A model generated the notes under the pieces. The model was not told where the DNA came from. It did no database searches and worked only from the letters and a program-made list of their open reading frames with translations. Position numbers and translations under genes: made by a program. Shown piece after piece: positions 1 to 10,500 of a DNA stretch of 64,000 nt; the stretch's first letter is position 1; each line of letters begins with the position of its first letter. The stretch comes from a virus: IMG/VR virus record IMGVR_UViG_3300035698_031273, positions 43,070 through 107,069 of that record; one strand, given 5' to 3'.

Positions 1-2
1 CT

Positions 3-2900
3 CGTGTAAGTTTGGACCAATGGACAGAACAATATAGTACTAGGATTATGCAACCAGCTAGTAGTAATAGTTTAGATGAGCAAACAGTAGAAATTCAATA
101 TCCCGTACAAATATCTTCTTCTAATTGTCAGGGAGTTGGAGTTCATTGGGGGCTAAAGAAAAAGACACCTTTATTTAAGGGAGAAGATTTTTTTATTCAA
201 TTTAGAAAAGTATCACTTGCTGAAGATATTCCTTCTTTAACCAAAGATGACTCAGAAAGAAGATTTTCTTATTATAATAGTGATTATAAAATTTTAGACG
301 TAAATAGAGTAAGTGATTTATCTTGGTTGCCAGAATTAGAAACTTATATTTATGATAATCAGGGAGTTTTGGGAGTTTCTTATAGATACGATGAATATGG
401 TGTTCAAAATGTTGAAATTACTGATAAAAAAACTTTAAATTTTTCTAATCAAGCTTATTATATTGTGGAAATAGGTGATTTTCAATCTGATCCTGAGAAT
501 CATTATTTCATTGTTATTTGTCAAAATTCTGTTCCACTATGTTTAACAGTAGAAGACAAAGAAGTTTTAGATGTTTTTGGACAAGAAGGTATACTTAGGT
601 TTTCTAGAGTTTTGAGTACATGTAATGGAAGTATGATACGTCTTGGGGAGGAAAGTTCTGGTACTAAAATAAGGGGTGCAGATTTAATTAATACAGAAGT
701 TTTAATGATGACTGTTAGAAATTATTTAGGAAAGTTGATGATAACCTTTAATGGAAAGGGTTTTGAAACAACACCTTGGGTAATTGATCGTACTGATTTA
801 GGAGTAGATGGTAGTAGTAAAGTTAAAATAGTTAATGTTCCTCATTCTACAATTTCTGTTTTTGGAGGAAATATTAATTCAGGTGTTTTATTTGGTCCTT
901 TACAATATCAAAAAAAAGTAAGTTTTCGTCATCCTTCTCAATTAATGAGATATAAAAATACTGTTGGAATAAATAACGAGTCATTTTCTTTACCTTCTCA
1001 GTCTAATTTTCATAATCTTTATTTAAGAATAAATGATATTGGAGAACCTGTTCCCAGTCTTATTAATACTGGAGAAGTTATTTTTGGTAACAACGATCCG
1101 TATAAACCATATTTTACACAAGATGCTCAAGTTTTTAGAGAACACTTAAAAGATGAAAATAATATATGGAATTGGGGAAATTTTTTCGGAGAAGAATCAT
1201 TAAGGGAAATGTTACCTCCTATTTCTTATTATGTTAAATTATTTGATAATGCTATGACAGGTGAGTTTAGAAAGGCTTTTCAGGCTTGGTATTATTCTCT
1301 TAATTATTCTGAAATTAAAGTTGATAAATATAATATTTCTATAGACGCAAGTAATCGGCGTCAGTATTTTTTTACAGAAATAAAATTATTAGCAGGAGAT
1401 CATTTATTTGGTAGTCAAGATGTTTTGCCTTCTGGTGTTGTTCGTAAAAACGAGAATAATAATCTTCCTTATGTTAATATGTGGGCTTTACAATCTTGTA
1501 AACCACCCATCCTAACGATGATTAGGTTGGTTGCTGATTCTAACCCAACTCCCAGATGGCAGACAGAGATAGTAGATGCCAGTAATCATGTTCTTAGTTT
1601 TAATGAAACATGGAGCACCACAGACTTTACTTCGTTGGAACATAAAGGATCAATTAAATTTTTAGTAAACGAAGGTATGTATATGGATGAATGGGATCAA
1701 GGTTATGTCACAGAGAGATTATTATCTCTTAGAGACAAAACTTTTTATGTTGAAATATGGGGTGGTTACGAAGCACAAGTTGGTGATTCATCTAATGATC
1801 TTGATAGATGTAATTATCCACAAATGCCAGGTTTATATAAATTATTTACAGGTATTTGTAGTGGGGGAACTATTACTAGGTCTTATGGGCAGAGGGTAAT
1901 GGACTGTGTTTTGGAGGACTATTCAAAAGTTCTTAAAGATCAAAGATTTTTTAATAGTCCTTTTTTTGATGGAGTTAGGGATGTTAATGCTGTAAATCAA
2001 ATTTTAGATATGGCAGGTTTTCGTTCAGATATGATTCCGTGGAATATTGTTCTTTCCGATGGAACTCCATTAACTTTGCAGAATTATGGTCCCAGAATAA
2101 TATTAGATAATTTAGCTTCTACTCCAGCTAATTACCAAATGAATCTTATTTTTCCTGATAATAGAATAGCTTATTCTTTACCATATGCTTTGCCAAGTTC
2201 TTACGCCCGTTTAACACAACCATTTTACAAATTTAAAGCTGGTAGTGATACTTTTCATGATGGTATTGCGAAGATATCTAAAACAGGGGGAAAAATATTT
2301 TTCTTTGACCAGTTTGGTATTGCTCACTTTGAAAATTATTTTGATCATTATCAGGATATAGTTTTAACCGGAGGGACAGTTGATTTAAGTGAGATTGCTT
2401 TTTTGTATTCAACTAATCCAGATACTTATGCTGGACAATTAATATTTAAAGGAATGACAGTAAACCACGATGTGTCTTCTGCATATAATCATATTAAATT
2501 ATTAACAAATACTCCTAATTTCACTCCTGTTTGGATGGATAATGTTAATTGGGATTCATTTGATAATCCTGAGTCAGAAGGATTTCTTGGTTATTTAAAG
2601 TTATTTTATCAGGCAGAAGGTGTAATTGGGGATGAAGCTGCTGCAGCACGTTTGTTGGAATTTTATAGTATACAAATGTTTAAACCTCCTGTTGTAGTTA
2701 ATTTTGAAAGTTATGGTCAGCCCGTTAGAGCTTTAGATATTATTGGATTAAATTATGTTCCATTAAGGGTAATGAAGGTAGAATCTACTATGGAGCCTCA
2801 AAAAAATATATGGTGGCAGACATTAGAGTGTGAGTGGACTAGTGTTGCTGACTATTATAATCTTTTAACAGCTAGAAATCCACTTATCACGGAGGTTTAA
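3..2900 (+). CDS. Putative tail hub / baseplate-associated structural protein (5' partial)
   Basis: The reading frame is open to the left edge, so the gene almost certainly begins outside the window. The first in-window start-like codon is TTG at 12, and about 966 residues are visible. The middle part (about residues 590-680 counted from that TTG) has the shape of phage hub proteins: a segment around YKLFTGICSGGTIT, then GQRVMDCVLEDY, then a short helical stretch. The C-terminus reads like the end of such proteins, giving a position where the ligand or path changes and closing with a LECEWTSVADYYN strand. No signal peptide, membrane segment or enzyme motif is visible. It is followed after one base by a small gene and then by the giant surface proteins, which fits a tail-tip or baseplate role. 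The hub assignment is an inference from shape and context, not from a diagnostic motif. Confidence 0.55.
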   Translation, partial: RVSLDQWTEQYSTRIMQPASSNSLDEQTVEIQYPVQISSSNCQGVGVHWGLKKKTPLFKGEDFFIQFRKVSLAEDIPSLTKDDSERRFSYYNSDYKILDVNRVSDLSWLPELETYIYDNQGVLGVSYRYDEYGVQNVEITDKKTLNFSNQAYYIVEIGDFQSDPENHYFIVICQNSVPLCLTVEDKEVLDVFGQEGILRFSRVLSTCNGSMIRLGEESSGTKIRGADLINTEVLMMTVRNYLGKLMITFNGKGFETTPWVIDRTDLGVDGSSKVKIVNVPHSTISVFGGNINSGVLFGPLQYQKKVSFRHPSQLMRYKNTVGINNESFSLPSQSNFHNLYLRINDIGEPVPSLINTGEVIFGNNDPYKPYFTQDAQVFREHLKDENNIWNWGNFFGEESLREMLPPISYYVKLFDNAMTGEFRKAFQAWYYSLNYSEIKVDKYNISIDASNRRQYFFTEIKLLAGDHLFGSQDVLPSGVVRKNENNNLPYVNMWALQSCKPPILTMIRLVADSNPTPRWQTEIVDASNHVLSFNETWSTTDFTSLEHKGSIKFLVNEGMYMDEWDQGYVTERLLSLRDKTFYVEIWGGYEAQVGDSSNDLDRCNYPQMPGLYKLFTGICSGGTITRSYGQRVMDCVLEDYSKVLKDQRFFNSPFFDGVRDVNAVNQILDMAGFRSDMIPWNIVLSDGTPLTLQNYGPRIILDNLASTPANYQMNLIFPDNRIAYSLPYALPSSYARLTQPFYKFKAGSDTFHDGIAKISKTGGKIFFFDQFGIAHFENYFDHYQDIVLTGGTVDLSEIAFLYSTNPDTYAGQLIFKGMTVNHDVSSAYNHIKLLTNTPNFTPVWMDNVNWDSFDNPESEGFLGYLKLFYQAEGVIGDEAAAARLLEFYSIQMFKPPVVVNFESYGQPVRALDIIGLNYVPLRVMKVESTMEPQKNIWWQTLECEWTSVADYYNLLTARNPLITEV

Positions 2901-2901
2901 T

Positions 2902-3132
2902 TTGAATACATCAAAAAATAATGTTCGTTTGTCAGAATTAGAAAAAGGCATACAGAAAATGATTGATTATAGAATGAGAACCAATCAAAGCAATTATGAT
3001 TTTGTCAGGGATCGTAATGGAATATTTAATTCTGGAGCCTTTCAATTAAATAATTTTGGAGGGACATCGAATTATGCGTCGTTTGGTGGAGGACGTAAAC
3101 GTGTAGGGGAAAAATATATTGTTGGAAAATAA
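2902..3132 (+). CDS. Small protein of unknown function in virion module
   Basis: This 76-residue protein starts at TTG (2902) with a strong GGAGG at 2891-2895 six bases upstream; that site lies within the end of the preceding gene, so the two are likely translated together. The N-terminal half is charged and helical (LSELEKGIQKMIDYRMRTN). The C-terminal half is rich in Gly, Asn and Phe and ends in a basic tail (GGGRKRVGEKYIVGK). I recognise no family. Its position between a hub-like protein and the large surface proteins suggests a minor structural or connector role, but this is only context. Confidence 0.6.
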   Translation: MNTSKNNVRLSELEKGIQKMIDYRMRTNQSNYDFVRDRNGIFNSGAFQLNNFGGTSNYASFGGGRKRVGEKYIVGK

Positions 3133-3167
3133 ATTTATAAATCGTAATTTTAGGAGTAATAAATAAA

Positions 3168-6100
3168 ATGGGTACTACCCAATTCTATGCGATGGCCTAC
3201 TTCGATTTTGGTGATGATCTATCAACTCCTTTAAATGTACAAAAGGAAATTGATCGTTTTGTTCTTATAGATAAACAAATATATGCTTTATATAATGTTT
3301 TTGGAAATGGAGTTATTAGTGGATGGGAAGTCTCAGACGGGGGATATTCTAATGAAACAGGTATTGCTGTTATTATCTCTCCTGGTATTGGTATAATAAA
3401 ATATTTAGCTGCTGAAACTACTTTTACTAATAATGTTGACGGGTTGCCTCCTAATAGTATTTTCCATTTATATGCAGTTCTACAAGGAAAAACAGTTCAG
3501 AATAGGCTTATTAATTTTGCTATTTCATCAAGTAATATTGACAATGATTCATCTTTGAAGTTGGCTACCATTACAACAGGAGATAATGCTGTAGCCACTA
3601 TAGACAATACGGTTAGAGATTTAATTAGCTTTGATGAAGTAATTAGAGAACAAATAGATGCTCATAAACATAGGGGCAGTCCTACTAAAATAGATTTGCA
3701 AAATGAAGTTAAGAATCAGTTGCCTGGGGCTAGAATAGAAGGTATAGATGCTTCTAAAATTGTTAGTGGAACATTTGACCTTGAAAGACTTCCTTCTATT
3801 GATCATAATGATCTTGAAAACAATGGTATATTAACACATGCTGCACTTGATACTTTATCTAGGTCTTTAACTCAAAGCAATAAAGAGTTATTAGGGGAAA
3901 TAGCCAGTATAAATCTTTTTAAACAACTTATTTTTTTGAAATATAAATTTGATGTACATAATACAGCTTATGTTATTGATGAACATTTTGTCAATGAATT
4001 TGTTATTATTCCTGGAATCACTCCCGATGCTTATATTGATTTTTCTGCCAGTACTGCTCAGATAAATTTACAAGAACATTGTATTAGTGGTAAACCGGCA
4101 AAGATAGGTACATTTACATCTATTTATTGGGATTCTCAACAATCTTTTGAAGGAGCGGAAAGTTATAGTGATGTTATTATTTCAGGTGGTCAGGTTTCGT
4201 TATCTAGAGACTATACAGTAGTAGATATAATAGAAAATTTTGAAGAAGCCACTAGACCAGGTCAACCTATCCCTGGTTTTACTAAATCAGTTGTTATTTT
4301 AAATGATGATTCAGAGATTGTTGCTGAAGGATCTGATGTGAATAAGATAGAAGGTTTTTATAGTGGTAGTTTTACATCTTCAGCCACTATTAGGAGTAAC
4401 TTTACAAAGATATTTTCTACCCCTCGTAATTGGACTAATTATAATGAATTAGTTTTTGATATTAAATGTTCTATTACTTCCCATCAACCAGTTTATGGGT
4501 ATTTTGTTTATGTAGATGGAAATGGAACAGAACATAATAGAGAATTTACTATTTTATCAACTAATCAAACGACGTTTAATGAAGATCCTGCTAAAAATAA
4601 TTTTGAAACGGTTGTGGTGGACATATCATTTTGGGACAGATCTAATATTACTAAAGTAGTAATATATACTGATGAAAATGATGAAAATTTTGTTTTTTAT
4701 CTAGACAATATGTTTGTTCGTCGTGAAAATTTAGTGGTTTCAGAAGGTTTTATAAGATTAAGACATGAAGCACAAACTTCTGTTACTTTTTATTCTGTGA
4801 TTTATAATGCTACTGTTCCTGACAATACAGGGATACAGGTTAGGGTTAGAGTAGCTAATTCTGTTGATTTATTAGATAGAGTAGGTTATTCTTTATCTCT
4901 TAATGATGGGGATATATTTGCAATAGTAGGGACTGCAGCAGAAATCGAAATAAGATTAACTAGTAGTGATGGACAATCTACTCCTATTTTGGATTCTGTT
5001 GAATTAAGGATGTTGGTAGAAGCTACTTTTCATGGTTTTGATATAAATACTGCTACTGAATGGAATAGGGGAGATAAACAAAATATTACTGTTTCAGAAT
5101 CAGTTACTTCTTCATTAGATTCTGATCTAAGTATAAGTCCATATATTAATGTGGACGGATTATCTTTTTCCGTTAAAGATATAATTAGTGAAATAACTGA
5201 TGAGGGTGTAGCAATTTATGGTATATCTGGTAAAAATATGCCTATTTCTCCTTTGCAAGCGGCTCATTGGGCTGATTATCCCGCGTATAAGTTTGATGAT
5301 ATACTTTCGGTTGTAAGAAAATATAATAAACATTTTTTAGTGGCAGATTCAAAAAATAATCGAGTTATTGAAGTAGATAAGGATGGTAATTTTATTCGTG
5401 GTTTTGCATCTACATATGTTAGTAGTGGCAACTTCTACCCTTCTAACTCTTGCTATAAGTCTTCTAATGGTGTTTTAACAATTGTTTGTACTTCATCTTC
5501 TATAGTATCAGATATAACTAAAATAGTTCTATATTTGAGTGGAGCACCTACAAAGTTAACATCCAATGAGATCGTTTTATCTACGAATAAAGGGCAAGGA
5601 AAAGTTATTGAGATACAACTTGGTAGTGTTTTGATGGCACAGTTGGCTGGGGTAAGTTCAGGACTTACTATAGATTTTGAAGTAGGAGCATTTAGTAGTG
5701 GAATTGAAAAAGATTTTAATGCAACTAAATTATATGGATTATATGGCATAGAGTGTTTTATTGGTGATTATACTTATATGGATGGTATTAAAACTCCAGT
5801 TTTTGTTAATATTTTATCTTCAGATAATTGGGTTGTGTGTAATGCCGGTATACGTTATACAGAGGATGGAGAAGATATATCTTTTGAAAATCTTGGTGTA
5901 GAAGTTCCGTCAATTATTGAGTTTAAACCATCTACATTGGAGACTGTTTTTACTACTGATAGAATTGGTTTTTCAGAATTTACATTGGGAAGTTTAGTGG
6001 AGATTAGTAGTACTCGGTGGGTGGTAGCAGCTTTGGGAAGTTTTGCTGGTGCTTTAGGTGCAGTTGTTCCCGATAGTAATATTTCTCATTTTAGATCTGC

Positions 6101-6389
6101 TGCTTTAGAGGCTCTAAAAGATTTTAGATCAGGAATATTTATTATTGATAAACCATCTGATGTTCCTAAACTTCAATATACAGCCCCAGATGGTCTTTAT
6201 ATTTCTGATATTTCTAGGGCATCAGACGGAACGTTTTTGGCTGGTGAATCAGCTTTTGTTAATGCTAGTGGAAGACTTATTAAATTAGATTCTTTTTGGA
6301 ATATAACCTGGATGTATGGAAATGGAACATTAAATGCTGTTAATGACGCTAAGATAATGTCTAATGGAAATGTGATTGTAAGTGTTTAG
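3168..6389 (+). CDS. Large virion surface protein with AHKH/IVSG module and NHL-like propeller segments
   Basis: The product has 1073 residues. TAGGAG at 3153-3158 supports the ATG start. The N-terminal ~130 residues (GWEVSDGGYSNE, then a glycine-rich strand GIGIIKY) resemble the N-terminus of the protein encoded at 26699. Residues ~158-225 carry a module with IDAHKHRG, PGAR, KIVSG and LPSIDH that also recurs in that protein. A beta-rich middle follows. An NHL-type blade lies at about 705-745 (FLVADSKNNRVIEVDKDG), and another blade-like stretch forms the extreme C-terminus (GRLIKLD, MSNGNVIVSV). The protein stops in the middle of what looks like a blade, so the propeller may be incomplete or closed by another chain. 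It is probably an adhesin or tail-fibre type protein; the ligand is unknown. Confidence 0.7.
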   Translation: MGTTQFYAMAYFDFGDDLSTPLNVQKEIDRFVLIDKQIYALYNVFGNGVISGWEVSDGGYSNETGIAVIISPGIGIIKYLAAETTFTNNVDGLPPNSIFHLYAVLQGKTVQNRLINFAISSSNIDNDSSLKLATITTGDNAVATIDNTVRDLISFDEVIREQIDAHKHRGSPTKIDLQNEVKNQLPGARIEGIDASKIVSGTFDLERLPSIDHNDLENNGILTHAALDTLSRSLTQSNKELLGEIASINLFKQLIFLKYKFDVHNTAYVIDEHFVNEFVIIPGITPDAYIDFSASTAQINLQEHCISGKPAKIGTFTSIYWDSQQSFEGAESYSDVIISGGQVSLSRDYTVVDIIENFEEATRPGQPIPGFTKSVVILNDDSEIVAEGSDVNKIEGFYSGSFTSSATIRSNFTKIFSTPRNWTNYNELVFDIKCSITSHQPVYGYFVYVDGNGTEHNREFTILSTNQTTFNEDPAKNNFETVVVDISFWDRSNITKVVIYTDENDENFVFYLDNMFVRRENLVVSEGFIRLRHEAQTSVTFYSVIYNATVPDNTGIQVRVRVANSVDLLDRVGYSLSLNDGDIFAIVGTAAEIEIRLTSSDGQSTPILDSVELRMLVEATFHGFDINTATEWNRGDKQNITVSESVTSSLDSDLSISPYINVDGLSFSVKDIISEITDEGVAIYGISGKNMPISPLQAAHWADYPAYKFDDILSVVRKYNKHFLVADSKNNRVIEVDKDGNFIRGFASTYVSSGNFYPSNSCYKSSNGVLTIVCTSSSIVSDITKIVLYLSGAPTKLTSNEIVLSTNKGQGKVIEIQLGSVLMAQLAGVSSGLTIDFEVGAFSSGIEKDFNATKLYGLYGIECFIGDYTYMDGIKTPVFVNILSSDNWVVCNAGIRYTEDGEDISFENLGVEVPSIIEFKPSTLETVFTTDRIGFSEFTLGSLVEISSTRWVVAALGSFAGALGAVVPDSNISHFRSAALEALKDFRSGIFIIDKPSDVPKLQYTAPDGLYISDISRASDGTFLAGESAFVNASGRLIKLDSFWNITWMYGNGTLNAVNDAKIMSNGNVIVSV

Positions 6390-6410
6390 GTTTTATGACG
6401 AAACAAATTT

Positions 6411-7511
6411 ATGATAAAAACCAAGATACGCTACGCATGTTTTTTAAATCATACGGGATATAGTCAAGCAGCACAGGATTATATCTTAGCTTTATATAAT
6501 AGTGGCAAATATGATATTAAAATAAATTTATATGGAAAGCACCCTTCTAAATTAGCTATATCTGAGAAAACAAATAAATTATTTAAAAATATGATAGATA
6601 AAGATGATAATGGTCGTAAAATACTTATATATCATTGTATTCCACCTATGCAAAAAAGAGCTGCTTCTTCTAAAATAAATATTGGTTTTGGTACTTTTGA
6701 GACTTTTTCACCTCCAGATGATTGGGTGTCAATTCTTAAAAGAAATACGGCAGTAATTTTTCCTTCTAGTTTTAATAAAAAAATATTTAGTAATTTTTTG
6801 TTTAAAAAACCATGTTTTCATATTCCTCATTGTGTGAATACTGAATTATATAATGATGCAGTTGAGCCTAAAATTAATTATGACAAATTCACATTTTTAT
6901 TTATTGGTAGTTGGAGGCTACGAAAGGGTTATTCTGCATTACTTGAGGCATATTTTTCTGAATTTGATGTTTCTGATAATGTGCAATTACTTATAAAGAC
7001 CGATAAGTCAGACCAATCTGAAAAATATATTTGTGAGTTAAAACGTCAATACAAATTAAAAAGTAAAGGATTACCATCTATTATTTTTGAAAAAGATATA
7101 TTGGATGAAACAAAAATGCCGGGATTTTTAAAATCTGCAAATTGTTTAATAATGCCGACAATGGGAGAAGGCTTCGGTTTACCAGGTTTGCAGTGCATGT
7201 CTCTTGGAGTACCTATAGTTATAACAAATTTTTCAGGGTGCCAAGACTATGCTAATAACGACAGGGCAACAATGTTGGAAATAGAGGGATATAGACAATT
7301 TTCTAATTTAGATAGGATACCTCAATTTTCCAATAAAAAATGGGCATTTGTTTCTGTGAGACAAATAAAAGAAAAGATGAGATTTGTGGTAAATAATTAT
7401 GAACAGGTAGAAAATAAAGCTAAAAATGCCATACCGTTTGTTCATAAAGAATTTAATTATAATATCACAGAAGAAAAATTTTCTAGTATGTTGGGAATGT
7501 TTTATGATTAA
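6411..7511 (+). CDS. GT-B glycosyltransferase, family 4 type
   Basis: This 366-residue protein shows the C-terminal signature of GT4 glycosyltransferases. A strand-turn FLFIGSWRLRKGYSALLEA (residues ~160-180) begins the nucleotide-sugar binding half. The EGFGLPGLQCMSLGVPIV motif (~250-267) holds the E-x7-E-like region that contacts the donor sugar, although the second acidic residue is replaced by Gln. The N-terminal half contains an acceptor-side HCIPP segment and PSSFNKK, which are also typical. Such enzymes transfer a sugar from an activated nucleotide donor. It lies between two giant surface-protein genes and overlaps the next gene by eight bases, so glycosylation of these virion proteins is a reasonable guess, though modification of host glycans is equally possible. 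Confidence 0.85.
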   Translation: MIKTKIRYACFLNHTGYSQAAQDYILALYNSGKYDIKINLYGKHPSKLAISEKTNKLFKNMIDKDDNGRKILIYHCIPPMQKRAASSKINIGFGTFETFSPPDDWVSILKRNTAVIFPSSFNKKIFSNFLFKKPCFHIPHCVNTELYNDAVEPKINYDKFTFLFIGSWRLRKGYSALLEAYFSEFDVSDNVQLLIKTDKSDQSEKYICELKRQYKLKSKGLPSIIFEKDILDETKMPGFLKSANCLIMPTMGEGFGLPGLQCMSLGVPIVITNFSGCQDYANNDRATMLEIEGYRQFSNLDRIPQFSNKKWAFVSVRQIKEKMRFVVNNYEQVENKAKNAIPFVHKEFNYNITEEKFSSMLGMFYD

Positions 7512-10500
7512 AGCTATAATTGATCCTCAGTTTGGAACTATAGAGCAGGCTAAACATTTAAGGTTGAGTTTATTTAATCTTCCTAATGATACAGGAATGC
7601 GTATCAAAATAGAAGATGCTACCAATTTATGTGCAGTAAAATTTAATGGGGAAGATAATTTTGATATAAATCCTAATATAAAGAATGTTAATGGAACTAT
7701 TAATATTACTATTCCTGAAGAATGTGCATATAATGTTATTAGTTTGTTCGTGTTTTTATTCAAGAAGGAATCAGATGCTTATAAATTGTTTAGGATAATA
7801 CCTTTTGTTTATCATGTAAAAAAAGAATTATTTAAATCAGAATTTGATGGAAAAATAAATTTATTTCCTTCATTTGTCGAGAAAAGTCAATCTTTTATGA
7901 TATCTGTGCAGGCTGATCCTAATACTGAATATTTTGTATTAATAAATGACAAAGATTTTTTTATTAAGACTAATGAAATTGGTGCTGGTACTACTCATGC
8001 CAAAGCAACTGATTTTTTAATTAATAAAGAAGTTGTTGTTCTTCAGAATTTTCCAATAGGAATATCTAAAAGTAAGAATGAAATTCCGTGTTTTAGTGGG
8101 TGTGAACTTTGTGTTTTGCCAAATAATGTAAAAACACATGTAGATCCTCGTTGTGAAATCTCAGGTTATATATTTACTTTACCTGAAGAATGTAAAGATT
8201 CTGAAATACCAGAGGATGTGGTACCTACTCCTCCTGATCCTAGAGTGGAACCAATAGATATAGAAACGAAACGTACCGACTGTAAGAATAAGATGGTAGA
8301 TCATACGGGATTAGAATTTTGTAGAATAAATAATCATGATGCTACTATTTTAGCAAGTGGACAGTCATTACATGCTGTAATAAGTGTTGATTCTGAAATT
8401 GTGGAATCAAGTAATGAAGCATATAATTATCCGAGAATATTTATATTAGATGACGAGTCTTCATTAGATGTGCAGGTATTATTTAGTGCTAAAGTATCTG
8501 TTCCTCCAAAAGCTACTACTGATGACTTGGTAATATATGTTGACAAAAATACTTATGATATGTGTTCTAGAATCTTTAGTGAAACGGTGTATATTGTTGT
8601 GTTTAATGAACAACTTGGTTATCGTTCATTTGAATTAATTGGCAGAGAAATTCCAGATAATTATGTTCCTTTTTATAGAGTAATTGCTTCTAAGGGAGAA
8701 TCAACCGTTTCGGTTGATGAATGGATTCTTTGTGAATATGCTGTGTTTTTCATAAAGGGTGAGTCTTATCCTAATATTGAAGCTTCTTATGTGGAAACAC
8801 TACCAATTATAAAAGATTCTTCTGCTAATATTGTTCCTTCTCTCAGTGTAACAATAGCAAGCAATCGATATCATGTTGGATCTTCATACGAATCTTATGT
8901 TTATGTTATTGCTGAGGCTGTTATTTCTAATGAAAGTCAACTTTTTTATTATTCTTTTACTGTTGGAGAAACTGGATATTTAAGTAAAAGTTTTGGATGG
9001 AAACAAATTACTTATGATGGAAATAATTATAATCCTAAGGCAATTGTTGATTCTCGTGGAAGTGTACATGTAACATGGGAAAGCGATAGAACAGGGAATA
9101 TTCAAGTATATTATGGAGTTCTTGGTCCAGCTTCTCGCATGTTGGGAAATACAATTTTATCTTCGATATGTGATAAATATGCAGAATTATATAGAAAAGA
9201 GGATAAGCCTTTTACATATGTTACCGAGAATGTAATTATTGATGCTGGACAAGAATATGGAATATCACCTCAAATTGTTTTCGATAGTTATCCTGTCTTA
9301 GATACATTGGAAAGTGGAGTGGTTACAATTAAGGGTGAAGATTCTTTTTCTGTTTCTGGTAATCCTATTTCAGACACAGCTATGTTTTTCTATGCTTTAG
9401 ATGATGATTCTGGATTAGATTTAAATAATAATATGTTACAAATTAACTATCAAGTTGATTTTAATTTTTCAATGTCTATATCAAGAACTTCTCCAATTGA
9501 TGAAGATGTAACGTTGTCTGGTTCTATAAATCCTTTACAAATAGACGATTTATTTTCTCAATGGAAACAACAATTTACTTTTTCAAGCAATACAGATATT
9601 TATAATTTTCCTGTTTATTCTATAGGAAATAATACGTTTATAATAGGTAGACAAGATTCTCTTTATGATCGTATTTTTCCAATAGTTGGGGCTTATCGTA
9701 ATTCAGATATAGATCATGTTGCTGCTGAAACTGATATAGCATTATCTTTTGTGCCAATATTAAATGGTGATGATAGCAATGTTAGACACTGGATTATTGG
9801 AGTTATGCCAGAAAAAGTTAGATTTGAAGCTAATAATTTAATTAGAACACAATTGGATTGGTGTAGTGAGAAAGGTGTTATATGTACTCCAGATTGTGGA
9901 TACGTAGACAACATGAGTGAAATTGTATATACAGGAAAAGCAAAATTTGTTTTTGTGTATAATGGAGATGATTCTTTTTATGGTACTCCTGATTATAGGA
10001 AAGCAGGAATTGTAAGAGAAATTAATGGGTCTTTTGATTTAGCAGAAATAAATAATATTCAAATAATTGTTGGGTATGAGAAACTTTATGCAGAAAATTT
10101 TTCTGACTTATTTGAAGAAAAAGATTATTCGTTTGAACAAGAAACTTCTTTTTATATTTGTACTGTTACATTATTTTTTAATAATAATGCTATTTTTTCT
10201 GAATCTTTTCCCACTAGTCTTGCCAGCATAGATCGGTTTGATTTAGGATTTGGATTGCCCACAGGAGGATATTTAATAACCGATGATTTTTATCCATATG
10301 AGTCAAATATTTTTGATGATTTAGAAGAAACAAGTTTTAATGTTGAGTTTGACAATATTGTTTTATCTTCTCCTACTTTTTATGTAAATGAGGAGATTGC
10401 TATAGTTCCCTTGTCTATTAGAAACATTTTAGACCCTGTTGTATCATCAAGTGTTTCGTCTACTCAACTCCAAGAGTTTTTTGAAAGCGAAAATAATTAT

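Noticed and set aside
6390-6410. Promoter in the gap before the first glycosyltransferase
   Set aside because: The gap is 21 bases and AT-rich like everything around it; no spaced -35/-10 pair stands out.
7426-7503. Upstream extension of the surface-protein gene to an earlier start
   Set aside because: It lies inside the glycosyltransferase gene and has no ribosome-binding site; ATG 7504 fits the overlap pattern of this genome.
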